A stretch of 64,000 nucleotides of DNA from Streptomonospora salina (GTDB lineage Bacteria; Actinomycetota; Actinomycetes; Streptosporangiales; Streptosporangiaceae), in contig NZ_JACHLY010000001.1 in the NCBI RefSeq assembly GCF_014204715.1, positions 186,001 through 250,000 of the forward strand. Direction: 5' to 3'. A program made the position numbers and the translations under genes. Every line of letters starts with the position of its first letter. Position 1 is the first letter of the stretch. Below, piece after piece: positions 19,366 through 27,756 of this stretch. The notes below the pieces were generated by a model, which saw only the letters and a program-made list of their open reading frames with translations, made no database searches and was not told the DNA's origin.

Positions 19366-19908
19366 TCAGCGGCGCGGCTTGGTCAACAGCACCAGCCGGA
19401 ACTTGCCGATCTGCACTTCGTCGCCGCCGCCGATCTCGGCCTCGTCTATACGTTCGCGGTTGACGTAGGTGCCGTTGAGGCTGCCGACGTCGCGGACGCC
19501 GAACCCGTTTCCGCGCCGGAAGAACTCCACGTGGCGCCGGGAGACGGTGACGTCGTCGAGGAAGATGTCGCTGTTGGGGTGGCGGCCCACGGTCGTGACA
19601 TCGCTGTCGAGGAGGAACCGGCTGCCGGCGTTGGGGCCCCGCTTGACCACCAGCAGCGCCGTGCCCGGGGGCAGGGCGTCGACGTTGGTGGGCTCGCCGG
19701 GCAGGTCCTCACCCTCGGCTTCGGCCTCCAGCGCCTGGATGCCGGCGATGGAGATGGTGGAGGTGGTCTCGCCGACGGAGTCGCGGTTGCCGCCGGATCC
19801 CGGGGCGGCATCCTGCTCGGCCGTCCGGATGGGGGAACCGCAGTTGGAGCAGAAACGGGCATCATCCGCAACGGCGTGACCGCACTGCGTGCAGTAAACG
19901 CTCGACAT
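19366..19908 (-). CDS. Zinc-ribbon FHA-domain protein (GarA/OdhI-like)
   Basis: Phosphothreonine-binding signalling protein of 180 residues. The N-terminus MSSVYCTQCGHAVADDARFC ends in a four-cysteine zinc ribbon (CxxC...CxxC). Next comes an acidic linker with GETTSTISI, which resembles the ETTS phospho-motif that Ser/Thr kinases PknB/PknG modify in GarA and OdhI. The FHA domain from about residue 90 has VGRHPNSDIFLDDVTVSRRH and VRDVGSLNGTYVNRERI, with the phosphopeptide-binding R, S and N residues intact. In mycobacteria and corynebacteria such proteins switch TCA/glutamate flux. GarA/OdhI themselves lack a zinc ribbon, so this is the streptomycete-type variant. Start ATG 19908. A strong hairpin follows the stop. 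Confidence 0.9.
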   Translation of the reverse strand: MSSVYCTQCGHAVADDARFCSNCGSPIRTAEQDAAPGSGGNRDSVGETTSTISIAGIQALEAEAEGEDLPGEPTNVDALPPGTALLVVKRGPNAGSRFLLDSDVTTVGRHPNSDIFLDDVTVSRRHVEFFRRGNGFGVRDVGSLNGTYVNRERIDEAEIGGGDEVQIGKFRLVLLTKPRR

Positions 19909-20192
19909 GGGTCGGCTCGGCCTCCTACCGCACGGGGCGGTGCTTGATCGGCTGGTGGTCGTTCGTACATGGGTGGGGACGGCTCGCGCACCCACTCGGG
20001 AAACGGGACGGGCCGGTGCTGTGTTCCCCGGCTCACCTCGGATTCTCACATGGGGTCCTCCCCTGCCGTGCTCTGATCGTGAACAGCTCCGCGTTCCCTC
20101 TCGAATCCGGCCGTGCTCGGGGAGGCCTGCCGGTGGGGAACACCCGACTCTAAACCATATCGGCGCCGCACAGGCGGCGGTGCCGTGCGGCG

Positions 20193-20238
20193 GGGCCCGC
20201 GGGCGGGCGGCCGGATTTGGCCGCCCGCCCGCGGGCCC
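20193..20238. terminator. 20-bp perfect hairpin downstream of the nucleotidyltransferase gene
   Basis: Two perfectly complementary 20-nt arms (20193-20212 and 20219-20238, starting GGGCCCGCGGGC) around a GGATTT loop. It begins 25 bases past the stop at 20264. It is symmetrical, so it could stop transcription from either side. Confidence 0.65.
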
Positions 20239-20263
20239 GCGCGGGCCGTGCGTATCCGGCGGG

Positions 20264-22762
20264 TCAGCCTTCGGCCTGCTCGACCACCCGGGCCCACTCC
20301 TCCACCAGCCGCTGGGCGGTGTCGGAGTCGGGACCCTCGGACCAGAGGTGGGTGACCGCCTCGGAGGTGTCGGGCAGGATCAGCGCCCAGGCGCCGTTGG
20401 GTTCGACCACGCGCACACCGTCGGTGGTGTCGACCTCGCGGCCTTCGGCGGCCTCGACCACCGCCCGCATCACGCTGCCCTTGACCGCCCACGGGGTGGG
20501 CACCGAGCGGCGCAGCAGGTGGGACTGCGGGATGCGCCGGTCGATCTCGCTGAAGGACATGCGGGTGCGCGCGACCAGGCCCAGCAGCCGCACGAACGCG
20601 GCGATGCCGTCGCTGGTGCGGGAGAACTCGGGTACCACGTAGCCGCCGCGGCCGTCGGAGGCGAACACGATGTCCTCGGCCTGGGCGGCCTTGGCGAGTT
20701 CGTCGACGGCCGTGGGGGTCCACTGCACCCGGGCCCCGTGGTAACCGGCGACCTGGCCCGCCACCCGCGTGGTGGTCACCGGCAGGGCGATCCGGCCGCC
20801 CTGGCGCTCGGCGGCGATCAGATCCAGTATCACCAGCAGCGCGCGCTCGTTGTCGACCACCCGGCCGGTCTCGTCGACGACCGACAGGCGCTCGGCCACC
20901 GGGTCGAAGCGCACCCCGAAATCGGCGCGCGACGAGGAGACCAGCTCGCCCAGGTGCTGCAGGTCGCGCATCTGCTTGGCGAGCGTGTCGGTGGGCGAGT
21001 CCTCGTCGAGCTTGTTGTTGACGGTGAGGACCTCGACCCCGATCCGGCCCAGCAGCGAGGGCAGGATGAGCGATCCCGTGCCGCCGGCGCAGTCGACCAC
21101 CACCTTCAGCCCGGCCTCGCCGATCCCCGAGGTGTCCACGGTGCGCAACAGTTCGTGGGCGTAGTTCTCCACCCCGCGCGACGGGAAGGACAGCTCGGCG
21201 ATCTCGCCGGGGAACGCGCGGCGGTACTCCGCGCGGGCGAACACCCGCTCCAGCTTGCGCTGCGCCGCCGGGGACAGGTCGGCGCCGCGCTCGTCGAAGA
21301 ACATGATGTCCACCGACTGGGGGTCGCCGGGCGACGTGCGCAGGCTGATGCCGCCGGCGACGCCGCCCTGGGAGGTGTGGAAGCGGGCCGCCGGAAGCGG
21401 CACCACCTCCAGGTCGCGCACGTCGATGGCGCTGGCGGTGAGTGCGCTGATGACCGCCCGCTTGAGGGCGCGCGCCGCCCGGGAGACGTCGCGCGAGGTG
21501 GTCACCACCGAGCCCTTCTTCAGCGTGGTGGCGAACGCGCTGGCCAGCCGCACCGCGAGCTCGGGCGTGATCTCGACGTTGATCAGCCCGGAGACCCCGC
21601 GTTGACCGAACAGGGAGCGCTGGCCGCGCGACTCCCAGATGACGTTGCTGTTGACGACCGCGCCGGCCTCGATGGTCTTGAAGGGGTAGACCTTGACCTC
21701 GTTGGAGAGATAGGCCTCGGACTCGACGACGCACTCTTCGCCGACGATCGCCCCCTCCTCCACGCGGGCGCGCGACATCACGTCGGTGTTCTTGCCGATG
21801 ACGCAGCCGCGCAGGTTGGTGCTGGCACCGATGTAGACGTTGGCGTGCACCACGGCGCGGTGCAGGAACGCCTCCGAGCGCACCACGGCGTTGCTGCCCA
21901 GGACGCTGAACTCGCGCAGCTCGGCTCCGGCCTCGACCTTGGCGTAGTCGCCGATGTAGAGCGGACCCTTGAGCACGGCCTCGGAATCGACTTCGGCGCC
22001 TTCGGCCATCCAGACCCCGGGCGAGACCTCGAAGCCGTCGATCTCGACGTCGACCTTGCCGGAGAGCACGTCGGCCTGGGCGCGCAGGTAGCTCTCGTGG
22101 GTACCGACGTCCTCCCAGTAGCCGTCGGCGATATACCCGTAGATGGGCTCGCCGTCCTTGAGCAGTTTGGGGAACACGTCGCCCGACCAGTCGACCACTT
22201 CGCCCTCGGCGACCTCGTCGAGGACCTCGGGCTCCATGATGTAGATACCGGTGTTGACGGTGTCGGAAAAGACCTGCCCCCAGGTGGGCTTCTCCAGGAA
22301 GCGCTGGACCCGCCCCTGTTCGTCGACGATGATGATGCCGAACTCCAGCGGATTCTCGACCCGCTTGAGCCCGATGGTGACCTTGGCGCCGTTCTCGCGG
22401 TGGAAACGCACCATGTCGGTCAGGTCGATGTCGGTCAGCGCGTCACCGGAGATCACGATGAACGGCTCGCCGCGCAGGTACTCCTCGGCGTTCTTGACGC
22501 TTCCGGCTGTGCCCAGGGGCACCTCCTCGGCGACATAGTGGAGGTTCATGCCGAGTTCTTCGCCGTCGCCGAAGTAGTTGCGGATCAGCGTGGCCAGGAA
22601 CTGGACGGTCACGACGGTGTCGTCGAAGCCGTGCCGGTTGAGCAGCCGCAGGACGTGCTCCATGATCGGCCGGTTGACGACGGGCAGGAGTGGCTTGGGC
22701 TGGTTGGCGGTCATCGGGCGGAGGCGGGTTCCTTCCCCTCCGGCCATGACTACGGCCTTCAT
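20264..22762 (-). CDS. Mannose-1-phosphate guanylyltransferase/phosphomannomutase-like fusion
   Basis: Large soluble protein of 832 residues. Residues 1-235 form a nucleotidyltransferase: MKAVVMAGGEGTRLRPMTAN, KPLLPVVNRPIMEHV, FIVISGDALTDID, FLEKPTWGQV and YWEDVGTHESYLRAQ. Residues 240-375 are a left-handed beta-helix of hexapeptide repeats. The rest resembles alpha-D-phosphohexomutases, but the usual TASHNP serine loop is replaced by VVTTSRDVSRAARALKRAV. The metal loop DGDADR is replaced by FDPVAERL, so mutase activity is doubtful. Expected role: GDP-mannose or a related nucleotide-sugar supply for glycans and lipids. ATG 22762 gives the conserved start; GTG 22771 is possible. It follows the phosphatidyltransferase on the same strand by 55 bp, probably one operon. 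Confidence 0.88.
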   Translation of the reverse strand: MKAVVMAGGEGTRLRPMTANQPKPLLPVVNRPIMEHVLRLLNRHGFDDTVVTVQFLATLIRNYFGDGEELGMNLHYVAEEVPLGTAGSVKNAEEYLRGEPFIVISGDALTDIDLTDMVRFHRENGAKVTIGLKRVENPLEFGIIIVDEQGRVQRFLEKPTWGQVFSDTVNTGIYIMEPEVLDEVAEGEVVDWSGDVFPKLLKDGEPIYGYIADGYWEDVGTHESYLRAQADVLSGKVDVEIDGFEVSPGVWMAEGAEVDSEAVLKGPLYIGDYAKVEAGAELREFSVLGSNAVVRSEAFLHRAVVHANVYIGASTNLRGCVIGKNTDVMSRARVEEGAIVGEECVVESEAYLSNEVKVYPFKTIEAGAVVNSNVIWESRGQRSLFGQRGVSGLINVEITPELAVRLASAFATTLKKGSVVTTSRDVSRAARALKRAVISALTASAIDVRDLEVVPLPAARFHTSQGGVAGGISLRTSPGDPQSVDIMFFDERGADLSPAAQRKLERVFARAEYRRAFPGEIAELSFPSRGVENYAHELLRTVDTSGIGEAGLKVVVDCAGGTGSLILPSLLGRIGVEVLTVNNKLDEDSPTDTLAKQMRDLQHLGELVSSSRADFGVRFDPVAERLSVVDETGRVVDNERALLVILDLIAAERQGGRIALPVTTTRVAGQVAGYHGARVQWTPTAVDELAKAAQAEDIVFASDGRGGYVVPEFSRTSDGIAAFVRLLGLVARTRMSFSEIDRRIPQSHLLRRSVPTPWAVKGSVMRAVVEAAEGREVDTTDGVRVVEPNGAWALILPDTSEAVTHLWSEGPDSDTAQRLVEEWARVVEQAEG

Positions 22763-22817
22763 CGGGGCCACCCCCAGACCCCGTGGTATGGACGGCCGGA
22801 CGCCCTCGGGCGTGTTC

Positions 22818-23594
22818 TCATGGTGGGGACGTCGCTCCCTTCCTATCGGTCGTGCCGCTGGACGGTGGCCCGCAGCCGCGGCCGGGAGCCGTCTGCTCCG
22901 GCTGCCCCGGTTCCGCGCCCGCACGGCTGTCGCCGCCGGATGTGGCCGCTACCCCCGGCACGGGGTCGTCACCCGTGCCGGACGGACGGTCGGCCCGTCG
23001 GGACTGCGCGATCAATCGCCGCCCCTGCACCGCGTACAACAGCCCGGCCCACCAATAGATAGCCGTTCCCCAGAGAGCGAACGCCCAACCCACAATCCGC
23101 GCCCCATCGCCGACTATTCCGGCGTATCCGGCGAGGAACAACAATGGGAAGGAATAGAGCAGGCAGAGTGTAGCCGCCTTACCGGCGAAATTCACCGGAA
23201 GGGTTCCGTAGCCGTAGTGGCGCAGCACCGGAAGCGACAGCAGCATCAACCCGTCGCGCAGCACCAGCACCGCCATCAGCCACCACGGCACGATGCCGCG
23301 CACCACCAGGCCCAGCAGCGCGGCGAAGATGTAGAGGCGGTCGGCCATAGGGTCCAGGAGCGCGCCCAGGCGGCTCGCCTGGTCCCAGATCCGGGCGATC
23401 TTGCCGTCCAGCCAGTCGGAGATCCCCGCGAACGCCAGCAGACCCAGCGCCCACCAGTCGGCCTGGGGCACCAGCACCAGCCACAGGAACACCGGCACAC
23501 CCGCCAGGCGCAGCATGCTCAGCAGGTTCGGCACGGTCCAGACGCGGTCGCCTGCGACACGGCCCCCTGCGCGCGGAGTCAGTCGGCTCGCCAC
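22818..23594 (-). CDS. CDP-alcohol phosphatidyltransferase family membrane protein
   Basis: Integral membrane enzyme of about 258 residues that transfers a phosphatidyl group from CDP-diacylglycerol to an alcohol. The signature D-x2-D-G-x2-A-R-x8-G-x3-D-x3-D is complete in DWLDGKIARIWDQASRLGAL plus LDPMADR. About five or six transmembrane helices follow (WTVPNLLSMLRLAGVPVFLW to WWAGLLYAVQG). The last 60 residues are a Gly/Pro-rich cytoplasmic tail. Start GTG 23594 follows GGGAGG; a GTG at 23606 is in frame. The alcohol is not predictable; glycerol-3-phosphate (PgsA) or inositol phosphate are options. Pairing with a GDP-mannose-type gene suggests glycolipid synthesis. Confidence 0.88.
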   Translation of the reverse strand: MASRLTPRAGGRVAGDRVWTVPNLLSMLRLAGVPVFLWLVLVPQADWWALGLLAFAGISDWLDGKIARIWDQASRLGALLDPMADRLYIFAALLGLVVRGIVPWWLMAVLVLRDGLMLLSLPVLRHYGYGTLPVNFAGKAATLCLLYSFPLLFLAGYAGIVGDGARIVGWAFALWGTAIYWWAGLLYAVQGRRLIAQSRRADRPSGTGDDPVPGVAATSGGDSRAGAEPGQPEQTAPGRGCGPPSSGTTDRKGATSPP

Positions 23595-23656
23595 CCCACC
23601 TCCCACGTTTCGGTTAGCGAGCTTACCCGGCGAAGGGGCGCATTACAGCGGCGCGG

Positions 23657-24619
23657 TCACAGCCGCTCCAGCGCGATCCCGCGCAGCCGATCGACCCCGG
23701 TGGGCTCCTGCTCGCTCAGCGCGCAGCGGCGGATCCCGCATGCGCCGAAGCGGCGGCGCACCGCCTCCACCACCGCGGCGTCGGGACGCTCGGGCACCTG
23801 GTTGAGCACGACCGGACCCAGGTGGAAGCCGGCCCCGGCCAGCTCGTCGGCGGCCCGCTCGGTTTCGGCCAGCACCATCCGCCGCGGCAGCAGCACCAGG
23901 TGCACCGCGGCGTCCTCGCGCAACCGGCGGGCGGCGCGCTCCAGCCGCCGCCGGCGGGCGTTGAGCGTGCCCAGCAGCGGGTCGGGCTCGGGCTCGGCGG
24001 AGCCGCCGACCACGCCGGCGGCGAAGCGATCGGCGTCGACGGCCTTCTCGCGCTGGCGCGCCAGCCCCTGCAGCCACGGGGTCATCAGCGCGGGCATGTG
24101 CAGCATCTTCAGCAGGTGGCCGGTGGGCGCGCTGTCGACCACCAGGCGGTCCCATTCGCCGGGCACCCGGTCCATCGTGTCGATCAACAGGTCGTTGAGC
24201 GCGGACTCGGCCATCCCCGGACCGGCCGCGGCGTGGCCGAGGTGGCGCTGGACGGCGGGCATGATCTCGCGCGGCAGCGCGGCGTAAGCGTCGTCGGTGA
24301 CCTGCTTGACGCGCCGGCGCACGGCGGCGTCGGCGTCGGGCTCGGCCGCCCACAGGTTCGGTGCGACGCGGCGCGGAGCGTCGCCCAACCGCATCAGGAG
24401 CGCATCGCCGAGCGAATGGGCCGGGTCGGTGGAGACCACCAGGGTCCGCCGGCCCTCCTCCGCCAGGGCGAGGGCGGTGGCGGCGGCCAGGGTCGTCTTC
24501 CCGACGCCCCCCTTGCCGCCGAAGAAGACCAGCGGGCGCCCGTCGTCGCCGATCCCGCCGCCCGCATCGGCGGCCGCGCCCGCGCCCCTGGCATCGTTCC
24601 GGTCGGTGCTCAGCAGCAC
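23657..24619 (-). CDS. ArsA-family ATPase
   Basis: Soluble deviant-Walker-A ATPase of about 320 residues. It shows FFGGKGGVGKTTLAAATALA, VVSTDPAHSLGDAL (switch I), and VVDSAPTGHLLKMLHMP (Walker B/switch II), followed by the family's helical insert and VVLNQVPERPD. It resembles ArsA/Get3 but lacks recognisable arsenic-binding cysteines, so arsenite pumping is unlikely. The GTG at 24619 overlaps the 3' end of the upstream small Cys-Cys gene by 10 bases, implying translational coupling. Together with cstA these form a three-gene operon. The role may be membrane-protein insertion or energising, which is inference from ArsA/Get3 biology. A longer start upstream (24664) would overlap the small gene by 55 bases. 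Confidence 0.85.
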   Translation of the reverse strand: MLLSTDRNDARGAGAAADAGGGIGDDGRPLVFFGGKGGVGKTTLAAATALALAEEGRRTLVVSTDPAHSLGDALLMRLGDAPRRVAPNLWAAEPDADAAVRRRVKQVTDDAYAALPREIMPAVQRHLGHAAAGPGMAESALNDLLIDTMDRVPGEWDRLVVDSAPTGHLLKMLHMPALMTPWLQGLARQREKAVDADRFAAGVVGGSAEPEPDPLLGTLNARRRRLERAARRLREDAAVHLVLLPRRMVLAETERAADELAGAGFHLGPVVLNQVPERPDAAVVEAVRRRFGACGIRRCALSEQEPTGVDRLRGIALERL

Positions 24620-24885
24620 ACTCCCTCGTCGCCGAACGTCTCCCGCCCCATGCGCTGATGCCATTCGTGCAGGTCAGCAACCATGTACGGGATCAGATCG
24701 AGGGTCTCATAGGCGGCGGGATCCTCCACACCCAGTGTCTGCAGCAGCAGCATGGCCCGCAGCGTGTCGTGCTGGGTGCGGGCTTCGCGGCGCAGCACGT
24801 GGCGCCAACGGGAGGCGAACCACTCCTCGTGGACCCTCTCGATCCGGCGCCACGCGCTGCGCAGCCGCTGCCACGCGCCGGTCAT
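24610..24885 (-). CDS. Small protein ending in Cys-Cys (cory-CC-star type)
   Basis: A 91-residue soluble protein with an invariant-looking Cys-Cys directly before the stop (FGDEGVCC). Conserved features are IERVHEEWFASRWRHVLRRE, LLLQTLGVEDPAAYETLDL, IPYMVADLHEWHQRMG. This is the layout I know from actinobacterial proteins called cory-CC-star, which accompany ArsA-like ATPases. The position directly after cstA (one base gap) is where YbdD/YjiX, another small protein ending in Cys-Cys, usually lies, though the sequence differs. The terminal Cys pair may bind metal or be modified. The stop overlaps the ArsA-like start. Confidence 0.78.
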   Translation of the reverse strand: MTGAWQRLRSAWRRIERVHEEWFASRWRHVLRREARTQHDTLRAMLLLQTLGVEDPAAYETLDLIPYMVADLHEWHQRMGRETFGDEGVCC

Positions 24886-24886
24886 G

Positions 24887-26626
24887 TCACTGCGCCTCGT
24901 CGGTTCCCGCGGCCTCCTCGGCCGCGGCTCCGGAGTCGGCCGGGTCGCCGCGGTGGGCGAAGGCCCGGCGCAGCGCGATCGCGGCCTCGACGATCAGCCA
25001 GATCGCCAGCACGAAGATCGCCAGATCCAGCGGGGCGAGCAGGAACATCTGCATGGGCTCGCCGGAAGCGATGAAGTCCTGCAGGTTCACGATCAGCGCC
25101 CAGGAGGTCATGACCACCAGGAACACCAGCGGCACCAGCACCGCGAGCGGGTTGCGGCGGTTCTTGGTCACCCACACCGCGATCACCGACAGCGCCAGGC
25201 CGGCGGTGAGCTGGTTGGTGGTGCCGAACAGCTGCCACAGCGTCCCGAAGGCGAAGTTGCCCGGGATCAGCGCCAGGCCCAGCGGGATCAGCACCGCCAT
25301 CGCCGTAGCCGCCGTCAGGTTGCGGGCCAGCGGCCGGAGACCGGTGATCTCGGCGATCTCCTGGATGATGTAGCGCTGCAGCCGCACGCCGGTGTCCAAG
25401 GAGGTGGCGGCGAAACTGATCACGACGATCGAGGCGAAGACCGCGCCCACGGTCAGGGGCACGCCGAGGTTGCCGGCGAACCCGGCCACACCGTCGACGA
25501 AGTTGCCCACCGCGCCGTCGGAGGCGGTGCCGAAGTCGACGTAGAGCTCGTCCCACTGGCCGGCGGTGGCGACCACGCCGGCCGTGCAGGCCAGGATCGA
25601 GCACAGCGCCAGCGCACCCTCGCCGGAGGAGGCCAGGTAGCCCACGTAGCGGGCGTCGGTCTCCTTGTCCAGCTGCTTGGCGGTCGTCCCGGAGGCGACC
25701 AGGCTGTGGAACCCGGAGACCGCGCCGCAGGCGATGGTGACGAACAGCAGCGGGAACCACGGAGGCGAACCGGCCGGCACGTCGTTGACCACCGGGGCGA
25801 CGATGGTGTCCCAGCCCACGACCACGCCGACGAAGATGACCGCCAGCGCCAGCACCATCTGCAGCTGGTTCACGTAGTCCCGGGGCTGCAGCAGCAGCCA
25901 CACCGGAAGGCGCGACGCGAAGAACGCGTAGACGAAGATCAGCACGACCCACAGGGTCTGCGCCGACATGCCCACCGCCGCGGCGACCGGCTCCAGCGAC
26001 ACCGGCACCGCGATGCCCAGCGGGATGAAGGCGTAGACGACCACCAGGCAGATGATCGAGGGCAGCAGCGCGGCGGTGCGGCGGCGGTAGACGAGCTGGC
26101 CCAGGGCGATGGCCATCGGGATGGTGACCAGCACCGGCAGCACGGCTTTGGGGTTGCCGTCCAGCAGGTTGCCGATGACCACCGCGAAGACCGCGTTGAC
26201 CATGGTCAGCAGGAAGAACAGGATCAGCAGGAACAGCACGCGCGAGCGGGCGCTGATCACCTCGCCCGCCAGCGTCCCGATACTCTTGGCCTTGTGGCGC
26301 ACGGATACCGCCAGGGCACCGAAGTCGTGCACGCCGGCGGCGAAGACCGTGCCCAGCACGACCCACAGCAGGGCCGGGCCCCATCCCCAGAAGACGGCGA
26401 CGGCCGGCCCCACGATCGGGGCGGCGCCGGCCACCGAGATGAAATGGTGGCTGAAGACGATGTGCTTGTTGGTGGGGACGAAATCGATACCGTCGCGTTG
26501 GGTGTGGGCCGGTGTCACGTACGCCGGGTCGAGCGCATAGACGCGCTTGGCCAGATACGCCGAGTAGTACCGGTAGCCCAGGGCGAAGATCGCGAGGACC
26601 ACGACCATGACTACGGCTGCTGGCAT
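24887..26626 (-). CDS. cstA: Carbon starvation protein A, pyruvate/peptide transporter family
   Basis: Polytopic membrane protein of 579 residues; CstA/BtsT proteins take up pyruvate or peptides when carbon is scarce. Family hallmarks: YALDPAYVTPAHTQRDGIDF, NKHIVFSHHFISVAGAAPIV, GPAVAVFWGWGPALLWV, the FHSLVASGTTAKQL loop, and SFAATSLDTGVRLQRYI near residue 400. There are roughly 15 hydrophobic helices and a charged Ala/Glu C-terminal tail. ATG 26626 follows AAGGACTGCC. It heads an operon with the Cys-Cys protein and ArsA-like ATPase. The leader contains GTGCACGTGTGC near 26640, a weak palindrome; carbon-catabolite control through it is only a guess. Confidence 0.93.
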   Translation of the reverse strand: MPAAVVMVVVLAIFALGYRYYSAYLAKRVYALDPAYVTPAHTQRDGIDFVPTNKHIVFSHHFISVAGAAPIVGPAVAVFWGWGPALLWVVLGTVFAAGVHDFGALAVSVRHKAKSIGTLAGEVISARSRVLFLLILFFLLTMVNAVFAVVIGNLLDGNPKAVLPVLVTIPMAIALGQLVYRRRTAALLPSIICLVVVYAFIPLGIAVPVSLEPVAAAVGMSAQTLWVVLIFVYAFFASRLPVWLLLQPRDYVNQLQMVLALAVIFVGVVVGWDTIVAPVVNDVPAGSPPWFPLLFVTIACGAVSGFHSLVASGTTAKQLDKETDARYVGYLASSGEGALALCSILACTAGVVATAGQWDELYVDFGTASDGAVGNFVDGVAGFAGNLGVPLTVGAVFASIVVISFAATSLDTGVRLQRYIIQEIAEITGLRPLARNLTAATAMAVLIPLGLALIPGNFAFGTLWQLFGTTNQLTAGLALSVIAVWVTKNRRNPLAVLVPLVFLVVMTSWALIVNLQDFIASGEPMQMFLLAPLDLAIFVLAIWLIVEAAIALRRAFAHRGDPADSGAAAEEAAGTDEAQ

Positions 26627-26816
26627 TGGCAGTCCTTACGTCGCACACGTGCACAAACGGCCTGCACCCCGCCCGATCCGCTCCTCGGACCGGCATCGGT
26701 AGAGCGGCCGATCGCCGAAGGCGCCGCGGTTCGGGACGCAAACCATCGAAGATCGCTTAAAGTCATCAGAAATTAACACGCACTTCTTCGCAGACAAAGG
26801 GCCCACCTTGCTGGAC

Positions 26817-27623
26817 ATGGTCACGGTTTGGCGGCGATCGACGGCCGCGGAAATGTGCTGGACCGGGTCGTCGGGACCCGCGGGGATCCCGGTGGTACCG
26901 CTGGTGTGGCAGGACCTGCCGTGCGTGGCGTTGCCCTTGGCCCACCTCGACGCGGTCGACACCATGACCTCGGGGCGCGCCGCCTTCGCCGTGACCGGCC
27001 CGGGCGACGACGAACCCGGCGCCGACGGCCTCGTGGCCACCGGGCCGGTCGACATCCGCTTCGATCTCGAAGGCACCCGCTTCGTCGACCACCTGCTGGA
27101 GCAGGAGATCGTCAAGCACCCGCCGACCCGGCTGCGCGCCGACGGGATCATGGCCCGCCGGGAGAACTGGTGGTGGGTACCGCGGGTGCTGATCACGCTG
27201 ACCGCCGAGGAGGAGGTACGCGAGGTCCCGGCACGCCGGCGCGGCGCGGACGCGCTCCTGGTGCGCACCGCCGACGCGGGCGGGGCACCCCGGGTGGACA
27301 CGGTCACCGCCCCCGCCTGGCCCGACCGCACCGGTGCCGAAACCGAGCTGTGGCGCCGCGACGGCGCCGCGCTGCAGGGGGCGGGCGAACCGGCGTTCGC
27401 GTTCGGCCACCGGCACAGCCCCGACTTCGAGCGCTGGGAGCGCTGGTACCGCTCCGGCCGCACCGAGAGCGAGGCCCTCACGGTCGCCGAGGCCACCGGC
27501 GCGCCCGAGCCGGAGCCGTTGCAGCCCTACTCGTTCTTCGCGCGCTACCGCAACCACCGCGACGTGGTCCGCGCCTGCCGCCGGGGCGTCGCCGAAGCGG
27601 AAGCCCGCGCAGGCCGGGGCTGA
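26817..27623 (+). CDS. Pyridoxamine 5'-phosphate oxidase-like protein
   Basis: Soluble protein of 268 residues resembling a streptomycete group annotated as PNPOx-like (split beta-barrel). Visible features are MVTVWRRSTAAEMCWTGSSG at the start, a central LVATGPVDIRFDLEGTRFVD, VKHPPTRLRADGIMARRENWWWVPRVLI, and a C-terminal SPDFERWERWYRSGR. No residues clearly bind FMN, so an enzyme activity is not claimed. ATG 26817 is preferred; a TTG at 26808 is in frame. It is divergent from cstA, sharing about 190 bp that contain an AT-rich patch (around 26755-26780) likely to be promoter sequence. I am moderately sure of the family and unsure of the function. Confidence 0.6.
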   Translation: MVTVWRRSTAAEMCWTGSSGPAGIPVVPLVWQDLPCVALPLAHLDAVDTMTSGRAAFAVTGPGDDEPGADGLVATGPVDIRFDLEGTRFVDHLLEQEIVKHPPTRLRADGIMARRENWWWVPRVLITLTAEEEVREVPARRRGADALLVRTADAGGAPRVDTVTAPAWPDRTGAETELWRRDGAALQGAGEPAFAFGHRHSPDFERWERWYRSGRTESEALTVAEATGAPEPEPLQPYSFFARYRNHRDVVRACRRGVAEAEARAGRG

Positions 27624-27756
27624 ACCGGCTCTGCGGTGAGGGGCGGACCGCCCCCGCAGCGGCCCGTTTCGCGGCATACTCGTAGGCCTCGGCCCACCGG
27701 CCCGACGGCTCTTCCCGGCGCACGGGGCCCTCGGGCCGCCGACAGGGGAGAATGCG

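Noticed and set aside
19907-23062. A 1051-codon frame opposite the nucleotidyltransferase/mutase-like gene
   Set aside because: Antisense shadow; the minus-strand protein has clear family motifs.
26630-26660. A CRP-like site in front of cstA
   Set aside because: GTGCACGTGTGC is only a partial palindrome and does not match TGTGA-N6-TCACA.
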